Below, piece by piece: positions 56,101 to 62,452 of a stretch of 64,000 nucleotides of DNA (the stretch's first letter is position 1; each line of letters begins with the position of its first letter). The stretch spans positions 62,001 to 126,000 of the forward strand of contig NZ_VCNK01000020.1 of NCBI RefSeq assembly GCF_006265095.1. The letters are read 5' to 3'. Both the position numbers and the translations under genes were made by a program. The DNA comes from Phaeobacter sp. B1627 (GTDB lineage: Bacteria > Pseudomonadota > Alphaproteobacteria > Rhodobacterales > Rhodobacteraceae). The notes under the pieces were generated by a model. That model was not told the DNA's origin. It worked only from the letters and a program-made list of their open reading frames with translations, and ran no database searches.

Positions 56101-57277
56101 CACCCTTCGGAGTGCCGGTGGAGCCAGATGTGAAGATCACATAGGCCGGGTCTTCTGGCGCGATCAGCGGCAGGTCGCCCCTGCCAAGCGGGGCGCTGGA
56201 GGATTGTCGCAGGGATGCAGGCGGAAGGGTCGCTTTCGCACCTAGCCCGTCAAAGCGATCGGAATCACCAATTACAAGCGCGGGCTTCGCAATATCCAAT
56301 ACGCGTTTCAGGCGAGAGTCCGGGTCTTGCAAATTGAGCGGTAGAAAGGCAGCGCCGCTGCGCAGGATGCCAAGCATCGCAAGGACAAGAGATGCGCCTC
56401 GGGGCAGAGCCACGGCAACCCGGTCGCCCTTGCCAATGCCTCTGGCCAACAGCGCGGCCGCGATCCTGTCAGCTTCCGCGCACAGCTCCATATAGCTGAA
56501 GCTGGCCTCTGCGTCACTGAGCGCGACCGCATCCGGAGTGTCCCGGGCGCGGGCATCCATCGCGGCCCACAGGTCGGAATGGGAAAAGGTCTGCCTGGGA
56601 CCCTCAGCGAAGCCATTCAATTCTCGGACCTCTTCGGGATCAAGCATCTCGATATCAGCGGCACTCGCGCTGAAATCCGCAGCTCCGTTCCTGATCAGGT
56701 TGGCCAAATGCGCAGCAAACTGTTGTACCCGGGCGTCCGAGACCTTGCCTTGGTCGAATTGAAAGTTAACCCGCAGACCGGTGTCTCTTCGGTGCAAGGT
56801 CACGGCCAAGCTTCTGAGCGGCGACTGATCCGAAGCGCTCACCCCGCCGAGATTTGAGATGCTGAGATATGGCAGATCCGATGGCAATGTCAGGTTCGGC
56901 TCCGATTGCGCTCGGCTCAACGCCTGCAGGATATTCGCCCGGCTTTCTTTCGCGTTTTCGGCGAGACTCCTGGTCGCGTGCATCTCGTCCTCGATCATGA
57001 CCAGCCCACAGGCGTTCCCATCGCTGTAATTGGGGGCGAGATAATCGAACCGGGTTTCGCCGGTGTACCGGCTGACAGCCAATTTGAAGAAAGTGGTGAA
57101 AAGGATGAAGAGGCCGAGATCGGACCCTTTCGCTGCATCAATAAGGCGCCGGGTGGCGGACGGATCGATGTCAACCGAAACAGATCCATCGCCCGCCAGC
57201 CCGCGGCGCCCCGCGGAGAGTGGCCGCAACAATGCGACGCTCGCTGTAACAGTCTGAAATGGTTTAGGATTGGTCAT
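50195..57277 (-). CDS. Two-module NRPS with C39/BtrH-like terminal domain
   Basis: Giant peptide synthetase of 2360 residues. Domains in order: C-lobe of a condensation domain without the HHxxxD motif (about 15-225); adenylation A1 (240-720; TSGSTGTPKG at 383-392, NEYGPTE, GKYD); carrier PCP1 (745-805, Ser769 in GGHSL); full condensation C2 (828-1255, HHVIID at 954-959); adenylation A2 (1275-1765; TSGTTGVPKG, GYGTTET, GKVD); PCP2 (1785-1855, Ser1818 in GGDSI); a second C-lobe remnant (1865-2030); and a papain-like domain (2045-2220) with Cys2057 in QHCRNQG, His2157 in SGHSALVVGFDD and Asp2177 in VVND. There is no thioesterase, reductase or methyltransferase domain. Last gene of a six-gene operon; acts in the cytoplasm. 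Confidence 0.93.
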   Translation of the reverse strand: MTNPKPFQTVTASVALLRPLSAGRRGLAGDGSVSVDIDPSATRRLIDAAKGSDLGLFILFTTFFKLAVSRYTGETRFDYLAPNYSDGNACGLVMIEDEMHATRSLAENAKESRANILQALSRAQSEPNLTLPSDLPYLSISNLGGVSASDQSPLRSLAVTLHRRDTGLRVNFQFDQGKVSDARVQQFAAHLANLIRNGAADFSASAADIEMLDPEEVRELNGFAEGPRQTFSHSDLWAAMDARARDTPDAVALSDAEASFSYMELCAEADRIAAALLARGIGKGDRVAVALPRGASLVLAMLGILRSGAAFLPLNLQDPDSRLKRVLDIAKPALVIGDSDRFDGLGAKATLPPASLRQSSSAPLGRGDLPLIAPEDPAYVIFTSGSTGTPKGVEISHRGIANAVQWRATTYAEPTKQTVLLVFPPSFDAFILNLFSPLVSGEHVILPTDDAARDPSALRGLVTQYAVTFMTIGPALLQAMLADGDPTRELESLRRITLAGDTIDPSLIHAITRFCPKAAISNEYGPTENAVVSTYAETVDRDAPNIIGRPIANTCVRIVDDQGRPQPIGVSGEILLAGHGLVRGGYLNATPKEGAPFSQVDGVGTYATGDRARWCEDGQIEFLGRKDNQVSLRGMRVELGEVEDRLKSLDSIETACVFVVGDANDATLAACFSAKSEVQYDTIRSKLSQDLPSYMVPHQMLQMAALPIRENGKYDVALMRERLGSSADGHRPVKWETENEARLAEIWKSLLGLGSVRPDDNFFAAGGHSLKATQLLSRIAQTFNCSLSLREIFNANTLRDMAHLIDDTLSNAAGASNSASKPLDPEALFPVSRAQARMLALKQFGETDRNYAASVVFEASRPLDPTRLEAAINCVVAHHEVLRSQFVFLAETTMVRFTNKCRVPFRNFSISSEADLSTVVLPALSDFDLEVAPLVRAGLVQGPGDKSFVVIAFHHVIIDEPSLDMVLEDVARAYTGAALPLRSGQRFADYVATQRAARQSPAQTGLLDYWRDRLGSLDLEPVDLPYDYAIEGSSGFGAQVVTSLKPEVSQQLRHFCDTHGCSAFGFFLTAVSCLLARIGRQSQVTLACPVSERQTVDTQETVGLLLNTLLLSNSVDSDLSFVEMAQRIGATLQTDQAHAEGQLNDVLQAIGWRSDRDFSSVFNVMLSFVKQGQRRLDMGDAQLTQRDVHNATSKYPLLFEIRDRGDLFECAIEYDTKRFRPATAERILKCLCTMIGGVLDAPDRPLSSVAIIDDADTRRLLRLGDALDGAEFGDDTVVSLFERQVQSQPDAIAIVAFNGSVSYATLNAWANQLAHRLQDMVGRGDRVAVLCDRTWQSIGCMLAAQKLGAAYVPIDFTYPRDRTRLIAGQSDARVLLTDREDPSAFGDFSLIVRIDQEDLSGYPSENPAARARPDDLSYLLFTSGTTGVPKGAGVRHRNLASLINYVGAHFDIQPSDVLSQFHSTCFDVSVWEIFGSLLNGAKMVILPSEVQKDPGEVLRWIEWQGVTFLCQPPSAFYLLSEEMLSAGRCGALRCVVLGGEALKPYRLANWHKTFSDIRLVNGYGTTETTIYTTFKDVNVAADARASASIGRPLKSTYIRLLDPYGVPVPEGMTGEIYIGGLGIGAGYINDAEKTAAKFVQDPYDPNRILYCTNDLAKWLLDGDLVYISRADHQIKIRGYRIETEEIERCIAEFGAIRDVIVVGFSDVRDETRLAAYFVSHEVEDEAALRQHIRDRLPAFMLPSHLIQLDSLPLSPNGKVDRKSLPAPATSRGRAEIEATRDIPKGLLEKIEKIWANSLGVPQSSLDPDANLFDIGGDSITASVIVRQLKSAGFSVTVTDLFKLNSINALAASLARQAEDLIAAVPLQRMVTESFSIDLPVPGRLEFQAPQRGQQLTRILLTSLASALKFSPFEKTVGVSLHQGASVDRFVLSADLDAPHDPVASQREIADRIDAARTGADPVRAPIAFSLGTKSEEQPDPTLSLWVTARADASKLHIEAGVTDAAQSAVLSQVLGIMKFSLAGMLATLPPEPAPSSAQSRRVRLDVEPFNEVFFQHCRNQGLLSATHYFSAAFLPFFANTATYFEAEPELSVHYHDTYDQPELLARLGVAVEDHIQSHDLVNNLRDALTAGHPALVDFDWFDVSLQKDHFQQKHSGHSALVVGFDDTAQQFDIVVNDTMIGLNYRHCTVAYAQLVAGHVSFNKVFNADRLAPSFSVIRGKHGRNTFSQAEIAALAQDTFLTTQARHGASTLAALEKVKAILTAPGNHQDDARQTARLLSFFIGEAMNARKIAKFACEQINGSGSTVMLSALSASAAGLETMRNILLKAEFSGKYTASVFSRLADQAEAVLRAEEILLNPK

Positions 57278-57322
57278 TGGATTGCCTTGAAATAAGCGGG
57301 AAGAGGCCCCTTCGTTTCGAAT

Positions 57323-58939
57323 TCAAAATGCAAAGGTCACGTTGGCGACTGCGTCGTTTTGCACCAGCGCAATAGGCGGTGCCTGCCCCTCGTTGCCCAG
57401 TCTCCGGCGCACACGGCTGTTGAAATCGCGCAAGAATGCCTTGATCTGCTCTATGCTCCACCCACGGCTCAAGAGGTTGAACAGGCTGGGATAATCGAAA
57501 TCGTTCTGCGGCAGCCACACAGATTTGGTGATATTGCCATGAATATGTTCGATCCAGTCGGCAGCCTGCCGGGACGTCATGGTGTTGTGGGTCCATTCGA
57601 ATTGCGAGTTCCGGAGCCCGTATTTTTCAGCGCTATCGTGGACTGGCGTCATCGTATCATAGTACCAAAGCTGCGCTCGGAAAAAGTCAGGCTGCCCCTC
57701 CTCAATCATCGCGATCGTCTCGCCTACGGTTTCGTCCGTCTCACCGGGGAAGCCGATTATGAAAGACGCGTAACTCATGATTTCGTGTTGCCGCAGCCAC
57801 TTCAGACCCTGGAGGTAGCTCCGTGCACGCGACTTCTTGTTCATGTTGCGCAAGATGGTGTCGCTGCCGGACTCAAGCCCGAGGAACACACCTTCGCACC
57901 CCGCCTGCCTGAGCTTTGAAATAATGTTCTCGTTGACGTGCTGCAGCCGGAGGTTGCAGTTCCAGCGAAAGCTGTAATTGCGCCTCAGCAGGCGCTCAAG
58001 AATGTCTTCAAAGCGGTGGATCGGTACGTTGAACGTATCATCGATGAAGGTCACACTGTTCACAGAACCGAGCGCCTCGATATGGTCCAGCTCCTTGATC
58101 ACAAGGTCCGGAGGCAGATAGCGGTAGGTCCCGGCATGTGCGGGGAAACTGCAGAACGAACAGGAAAAGGGGCAGGAAACAGCTGTGCGCGTCATCACCA
58201 TCCTGCGATTGTCCTCGCCGACAGCATCCCGGAACAGCGACCAGGTCGTCATGTGATCGGCGAGTTGGTGGACCTCGGCTGTCTGCCGGAAACCCGGGGT
58301 CGGTGCAGCTGCTGCGGCGATACAGTTTGGCACGTCGGTGGGTTCTTTGTTGTCACGCAGAGCCGACAGCACATCGACCAGCGCCTGTTCGCCCTGCGAA
58401 TTGACGACATAGTAGTCCGCTCCGATTTGCGACATCAGAAAGGCGAACTCTTCCTGCCCGTTGATCTTGAACTGCGTATTGATGTAGGGGCCGCCGACGA
58501 TGACTTTGACCTGTGGCGCATGAGTGCGGATGAGGTCCATGATCTCCATGATGGGAAGGGCGAAGACATAGTAGGTCGTGGTGATGGCGACGGCGCGAAT
58601 ACGTTTTTCTTTCAGGAGGGACACCAGTTTTTCGCGTCCTTCCTGAAAGCTGTTGATGAAGTCGAACGAGAAGCCAGCCTGGTCAAGGAAACTCCCCATG
58701 ACCGTCACAGTAGCGCTGAGGACGTTATCATAGCTGAACTCTGCGCCGTCGGACCGATAGTGCCGATTGAAATGATCGGTGCAGGACAGGATTTCGCCGT
58801 TGGCCTCGTAAAAGCTAAGTCCGACATCACGAAACGCCCCGGCTTTTTCGCCCATTTGGCGAAGGGTGCGAACGTATTCCGAGAAATTCATTTGGTTGTT
58901 GCCGACGATAAGGCAATCGATATCGAAGTCTTGGGTCAT
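57323..58939 (-). CDS. Cobalamin-binding radical SAM enzyme, PhpK type
   Basis: Class B radical SAM protein of 538 residues. The N-terminal half has a B12-binding-like Rossmann fold (IRAVAITTTYYVFALPIMEI, then VKVIVGGPYINTQ). The cluster motif CxxxCxxC is Cys256, Cys260 and Cys263 in SCPFSCSFCSFP. It ends with sequence typical of the PhpK family (FFRAQLWYYDTMTPV, WLPQNDFDYPSLFNLL). PhpK itself methylates phosphorus in phosphinothricin synthesis; relatives occur in NRPS clusters without phosphonate genes. No phosphonate gene is visible here, so C-methylation of an unactivated carbon on a carrier-bound intermediate is the more likely role. It lies 13 bp after the C-domain gene. Confidence 0.85.
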   Translation of the reverse strand: MTQDFDIDCLIVGNNQMNFSEYVRTLRQMGEKAGAFRDVGLSFYEANGEILSCTDHFNRHYRSDGAEFSYDNVLSATVTVMGSFLDQAGFSFDFINSFQEGREKLVSLLKEKRIRAVAITTTYYVFALPIMEIMDLIRTHAPQVKVIVGGPYINTQFKINGQEEFAFLMSQIGADYYVVNSQGEQALVDVLSALRDNKEPTDVPNCIAAAAAPTPGFRQTAEVHQLADHMTTWSLFRDAVGEDNRRMVMTRTAVSCPFSCSFCSFPAHAGTYRYLPPDLVIKELDHIEALGSVNSVTFIDDTFNVPIHRFEDILERLLRRNYSFRWNCNLRLQHVNENIISKLRQAGCEGVFLGLESGSDTILRNMNKKSRARSYLQGLKWLRQHEIMSYASFIIGFPGETDETVGETIAMIEEGQPDFFRAQLWYYDTMTPVHDSAEKYGLRNSQFEWTHNTMTSRQAADWIEHIHGNITKSVWLPQNDFDYPSLFNLLSRGWSIEQIKAFLRDFNSRVRRRLGNEGQAPPIALVQNDAVANVTFAF

Positions 58940-58952
58940 GCGTTCCGGCTCC

Positions 58953-60347
58953 CTAAAAGTCGAAATCCGTGTGGGCCACTAGATCCTGAGCCGCACGCGA
59001 TATCACCAGCTCCCGAAGGCTGGTGTCTGGGGTCCTTTCGAACCATGCGAGAATATCCTCTAACACGTCGCACACTTCGGACGCGTCCCAACGGCCTTTG
59101 CGGGTATCGTGTCGGACCGCCAGGCTCGGGTTGTCGCGGTTGAGGAAGACGTCCAAACAGACTGCAAAATGCGCCTGTTCCCGATAGCGGATCTTGTCGA
59201 TCTCAATCGGAAGGGTGCTGGTATGGGTATTGCTGATCCTCGGCTGATCTATCGAGATGTTGACGAGGCTCGACAGATCGTTGGCGGTCAGCCCGCCGGT
59301 GGCCATGATTTCGCTGAGCGACAACCAGCCATTGCCGGGCCATTGCATCATGTGGCGATGCACCGCCTTGATCTGTTCGGCGGCACTACTGTGACGCGCG
59401 CAGCGTATCGGAAGCGAATTGACGAAGAGACCCGCCACCGAGCCGGCTCCCCGGAATGGTAGCAGGCGGTTGGCATAGACACAGCCGATGACGTCTTCTT
59501 CTCGGCCGTGACGGGTCAAGGAGTAGGCGCACCAGGCAGCGAGAAAGACACTGTTCGGTGTGACCTTGTGCAGGCTGGCCAGCTGATCAAGACGATCGAG
59601 AACGGACAGTTTCAAGTCGGCCTTGGTCGTCTCGATACACTGGTCGATCGTTTCCAACGGCAGTTCAAAAGGCACACGTGACCTGCCTCGTCCAAGATAG
59701 CCACGCCAGAACGCCACTGCCTTGACCTTGGTCTCACCGAGGGTCCAGTCGACGTAGTCCCGGTATTGCCGCGGTTGCTTCTCCAGCCGCAGAGGCTCGC
59801 CCCGAAGCGCCGCCGCATAAAGCTGTGTGAACTGCTCCTGCAGCATCAAGAGTGTCCAAGAATCCATGATAATGTGGTGGTAGGTCCACAAAAAAACAAA
59901 GGTCTCGTCGGCCAGCTGCAGAAGTTTGCACCGAGACGCGGCACTCGCCAGATCGAGATTGCATGCCGCTTCGCGGTCCAAGATCGCTTCAATCGCCACA
60001 TCCGGTTCTGCTGCCGCACGCAGGTCGAGACACTCAATATCCAGTCGGACATAGGGCAATATCACCTGGCGCAGGCCCTTCGGCGGGCGAATTGTGAAGA
60101 CCGTGCGCAGAATTTCATGCTCGCGCACCAAGGTTTCTGCGACACGCGTTGCGATATCGACGTCCAATGGTCCGCGAATCTCGCAGGTCATCTGCTCAAG
60201 GTAGACGGTGTTGCGCACCTGCAGATGGTGGAAATACATCCCCTCTTGCAGCGGAGAGAGAGGGCGGACATGCCCTTGCAAGCGCGAAGTGGCGTCGACC
60301 ACATCGGGCTTTGGGAGGCTCTCCGGACACGCGCCCCTAGGCATCAT
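58953..60347 (-). CDS. Free-standing NRPS condensation domain
   Basis: Complete stand-alone condensation enzyme of 464 residues. C1 motif LSPLQEGMYFHH, catalytic HHIIMDSW (His157, His158, Asp162), QYRDYVDW, and the C5-type GAGSVAGLFVNSLPIRCARH are all present. It has no attached adenylation or carrier domain. It could join the acyl or aminoacyl group on the discrete ACP to PCP1, whose own C domain is only a C-lobe, or act as a release or amide-forming enzyme. It overlaps the aminotransferase gene by 11 bases and precedes the radical SAM gene by 13 bp. Confidence 0.9.
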   Translation of the reverse strand: MMPRGACPESLPKPDVVDATSRLQGHVRPLSPLQEGMYFHHLQVRNTVYLEQMTCEIRGPLDVDIATRVAETLVREHEILRTVFTIRPPKGLRQVILPYVRLDIECLDLRAAAEPDVAIEAILDREAACNLDLASAASRCKLLQLADETFVFLWTYHHIIMDSWTLLMLQEQFTQLYAAALRGEPLRLEKQPRQYRDYVDWTLGETKVKAVAFWRGYLGRGRSRVPFELPLETIDQCIETTKADLKLSVLDRLDQLASLHKVTPNSVFLAAWCAYSLTRHGREEDVIGCVYANRLLPFRGAGSVAGLFVNSLPIRCARHSSAAEQIKAVHRHMMQWPGNGWLSLSEIMATGGLTANDLSSLVNISIDQPRISNTHTSTLPIEIDKIRYREQAHFAVCLDVFLNRDNPSLAVRHDTRKGRWDASEVCDVLEDILAWFERTPDTSLRELVISRAAQDLVAHTDFDF

Positions 60348-61647
60348 GCACCCCCCGGTCAGCAGTGCGAGACAACGGGCGATCCCATGCGGGTCTGGGG
60401 GCGCTGTCTCTGAGTGCGCGCATGCAGTCAGCCAGGATCGTCAAGCCGTGTTCCAATGTCTCGGCGGGCTGATTCAGGCTGATCCTCAGGCATTGCTTCA
60501 TCCAGGCATGCTCTTGCTCAGAACCCAGGAAAAAATAGCGCCCGGGCGTAAAGAAAACACCGCGTTCCTTGCCCATGCGGTAGAGTTCCAGGTCGTCGCT
60601 CCATGGCTCGTCACACCATAGCCAAAGGAACATCCCACCGTCTTGCGCGTGGGTTTTCCAGTTTATCGACGCGGGAAGACAGTCACGAGCCGCGCGCTGC
60701 GCATGCACGGCTGCCCTGCGGTAATGAGGGGAGATATTGTTGCGGACCAATGCCAGAATGCTCTGATCGCGCAGCGCAGCCGTCGCAATGTCCTGCGACA
60801 GGCGCGAGGCATGCAATACGGTGTTCGACACAAACGCGGTCATTGCGTCAATCCGGTCGGGGTCCCCGATCGCAAACCCCAAGCGTGCGCCAGGCAGGCC
60901 TGCCTTGGACAGGCTGAAGCAATGCAGCACACGCGGGTCCAGCGTCATCCAGGTGGTGCCGTGCGCGATGGCCGGAAAGGGCAAACCGTAGGCGTGATCG
61001 AGCAGAACCGTAGCGTTCGTCCGCTTTGCGGCATCCAGGATCAGCAATAGCGCCCGCTGGTCCAAGACGTCCGATACAGGGTTGCTCGGAGTCGAGGCCA
61101 CAAAAAGGCCTGCCCGATCAATCTTCGCAAGCGCGCTCTCGTCCAATCGGTAGCGGAACGAACGTTGATCGAGGATTTCCACTTGCGGTTCAATGCCCCG
61201 CAGCGCGTTTCGTCCAGCGCGCAGCGCATCATAACCAGTGTAATCTGGCAAACGGGGAAGTATGATCGGGTGATCACAATCGGCAAAAAGCACGCCCGCA
61301 GCAAAACACAGAAACTGACTTCCGGGACCCACCACAATGTTCTCCGGACCGATGTCCCAGTCGAGATGCGTCCGAAAGAAACGGGCGATCTCCAGTAGCA
61401 GCGCCTCCTCGCCGCGCGAAGCGCCGTAAGAACCCATTTTGCAAGTCGCATTCTCGTCGATCACCTCTTGGGTCAGGGAGCGCCAATAGGTTGTGACCTC
61501 AGGGATCGGTGCCGGATTGCCGATACCAAGATTGACGAAGTTCCCGTTGCCTTGATCAGCGGTGTGGAGCGTTTGCGCGATGTCCTCCATTATGGTTCGC
61601 AACCCATTGGGACTGGCGAGCGCAGCTCCTTCTTTGGATACAAACAT
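60337..61647 (-). CDS. PLP aminotransferase, AvtA-like
   Basis: Fold-type I aminotransferase of 436 residues most like valine-pyruvate transaminase AvtA: SPNGLRTIMEDIAQTLHTAD at the start, NLGIGNPAPIPEV, the PLP lysine Lys248 in CFSLSKAGLPGARLGF, and the C-terminal GVFFTPGRYFFLGSEQEHAW. The ATG at 61647 (AAGGG upstream) begins the family match; 59 codons of open frame upstream do not match it and overlap the cupin gene. In the cluster it probably aminates a 2-oxo acid to supply an unusual amino acid for one of the adenylation domains. Confidence 0.9.
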   Translation of the reverse strand: MFVSKEGAALASPNGLRTIMEDIAQTLHTADQGNGNFVNLGIGNPAPIPEVTTYWRSLTQEVIDENATCKMGSYGASRGEEALLLEIARFFRTHLDWDIGPENIVVGPGSQFLCFAAGVLFADCDHPIILPRLPDYTGYDALRAGRNALRGIEPQVEILDQRSFRYRLDESALAKIDRAGLFVASTPSNPVSDVLDQRALLLILDAAKRTNATVLLDHAYGLPFPAIAHGTTWMTLDPRVLHCFSLSKAGLPGARLGFAIGDPDRIDAMTAFVSNTVLHASRLSQDIATAALRDQSILALVRNNISPHYRRAAVHAQRAARDCLPASINWKTHAQDGGMFLWLWCDEPWSDDLELYRMGKERGVFFTPGRYFFLGSEQEHAWMKQCLRISLNQPAETLEHGLTILADCMRALRDSAPRPAWDRPLSRTADRGVHDA

Positions 61648-61651
61648 CGAT

Positions 61652-62452
61652 CTACCCTTGGAGTTCCCGGAACGCTTTGAGCCGTCGGGCCGCGGCAGAC
61701 ATTTTCCTGCCATCGGCCAAAGGATCCGTTGATGCGGACGCTTCTGCGGCGCGCGGCTGCCAGTCAAAGTCGCCGATCGCACCGCGATAAAACACCGCCA
61801 TCCAAACGGTTCCACTTTCGACATTTGTATCGCGCACCCCGTTGGGAACCCCGGGCGGCAGATAGATGGTGTCTCCCGCAGTCAGGGGATACTCTGTCCC
61901 TTCGATGGTAAAGACCGTGTCGCCCTTCAACATGAGCAGCCATTCGTGAGAGCTGCTGTCGCATTCACGCCCCCCCGGTGACGCGTGGCCGAGCGAGGTT
62001 ACGACATCGAACCTGACGAAACGGGTCTCGCAAACCGTTACGATCCGGGGGCGATCGGCAAACACGTTCGAGACAGACAGAGCCCCCACGTTACGACGTG
62101 TCTCAGGGAACCGCTCGTGTTCGACATCTCCATGAAAGAGACAGCGAACCACTGTTGCAGCGCCGGTGACCTCGTGCAGCTGGTCTGCGCCGGTGACGAC
62201 GATATAGTCGCCCGAGGCCATACGGACAGGTGATCCACAGCGATTGTGTCTGCACTCCAGACTGCCCTCCTGAACGAGAAGAAGCGCATTCAAACCGTTC
62301 CCGTTGAGCAAGCCTGCGCTTTCGCTGGCCTCGTTCAGTGTCCACTGTTCAATCAACAGGTTCTTGCTTTCGGTGCAGGTCAGGACTTGACCTGTTGGCG
62401 AAGGGTGCGGAGCTCTGGCGGGAAACGCCGATTGCGAAGGGGCTTCACTCAT
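61652..62452 (-). CDS. Double-cupin protein 2
   Basis: Bicupin of 266 residues, paralogous to the protein at 47811. First barrel around LNALLLVQEGSLECRHNRCG and SGDYIVVTGADQLHEVTGAA; second around SHEWLLMLKGDTVFTIEGTE and AGDTIYLPPGVPNGVRD. The second barrel keeps a clear AGDTIYLPPGVP cupin motif. The start overlaps the HemN-like stop by four bases and the stop is four bases from the aminotransferase start. The role is unknown; an enzyme acting on a bound intermediate or a product-binding protein are both possible. Confidence 0.82.
   Translation of the reverse strand: MSEAPSQSAFPARAPHPSPTGQVLTCTESKNLLIEQWTLNEASESAGLLNGNGLNALLLVQEGSLECRHNRCGSPVRMASGDYIVVTGADQLHEVTGAATVVRCLFHGDVEHERFPETRRNVGALSVSNVFADRPRIVTVCETRFVRFDVVTSLGHASPGGRECDSSSHEWLLMLKGDTVFTIEGTEYPLTAGDTIYLPPGVPNGVRDTNVESGTVWMAVFYRGAIGDFDWQPRAAEASASTDPLADGRKMSAAARRLKAFRELQG

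Noticed and set aside
50274-57295. Many plus-strand frames of 60-420 codons opposite the NRPS
   Set aside because: They are shadows of a single 2360-codon gene with intact domain motifs.
60337-61824. Longer N-terminus for the AvtA-like enzyme (start at 61824)
   Set aside because: The extra 59 residues do not resemble the family, overlap the cupin gene and lack a ribosome site.
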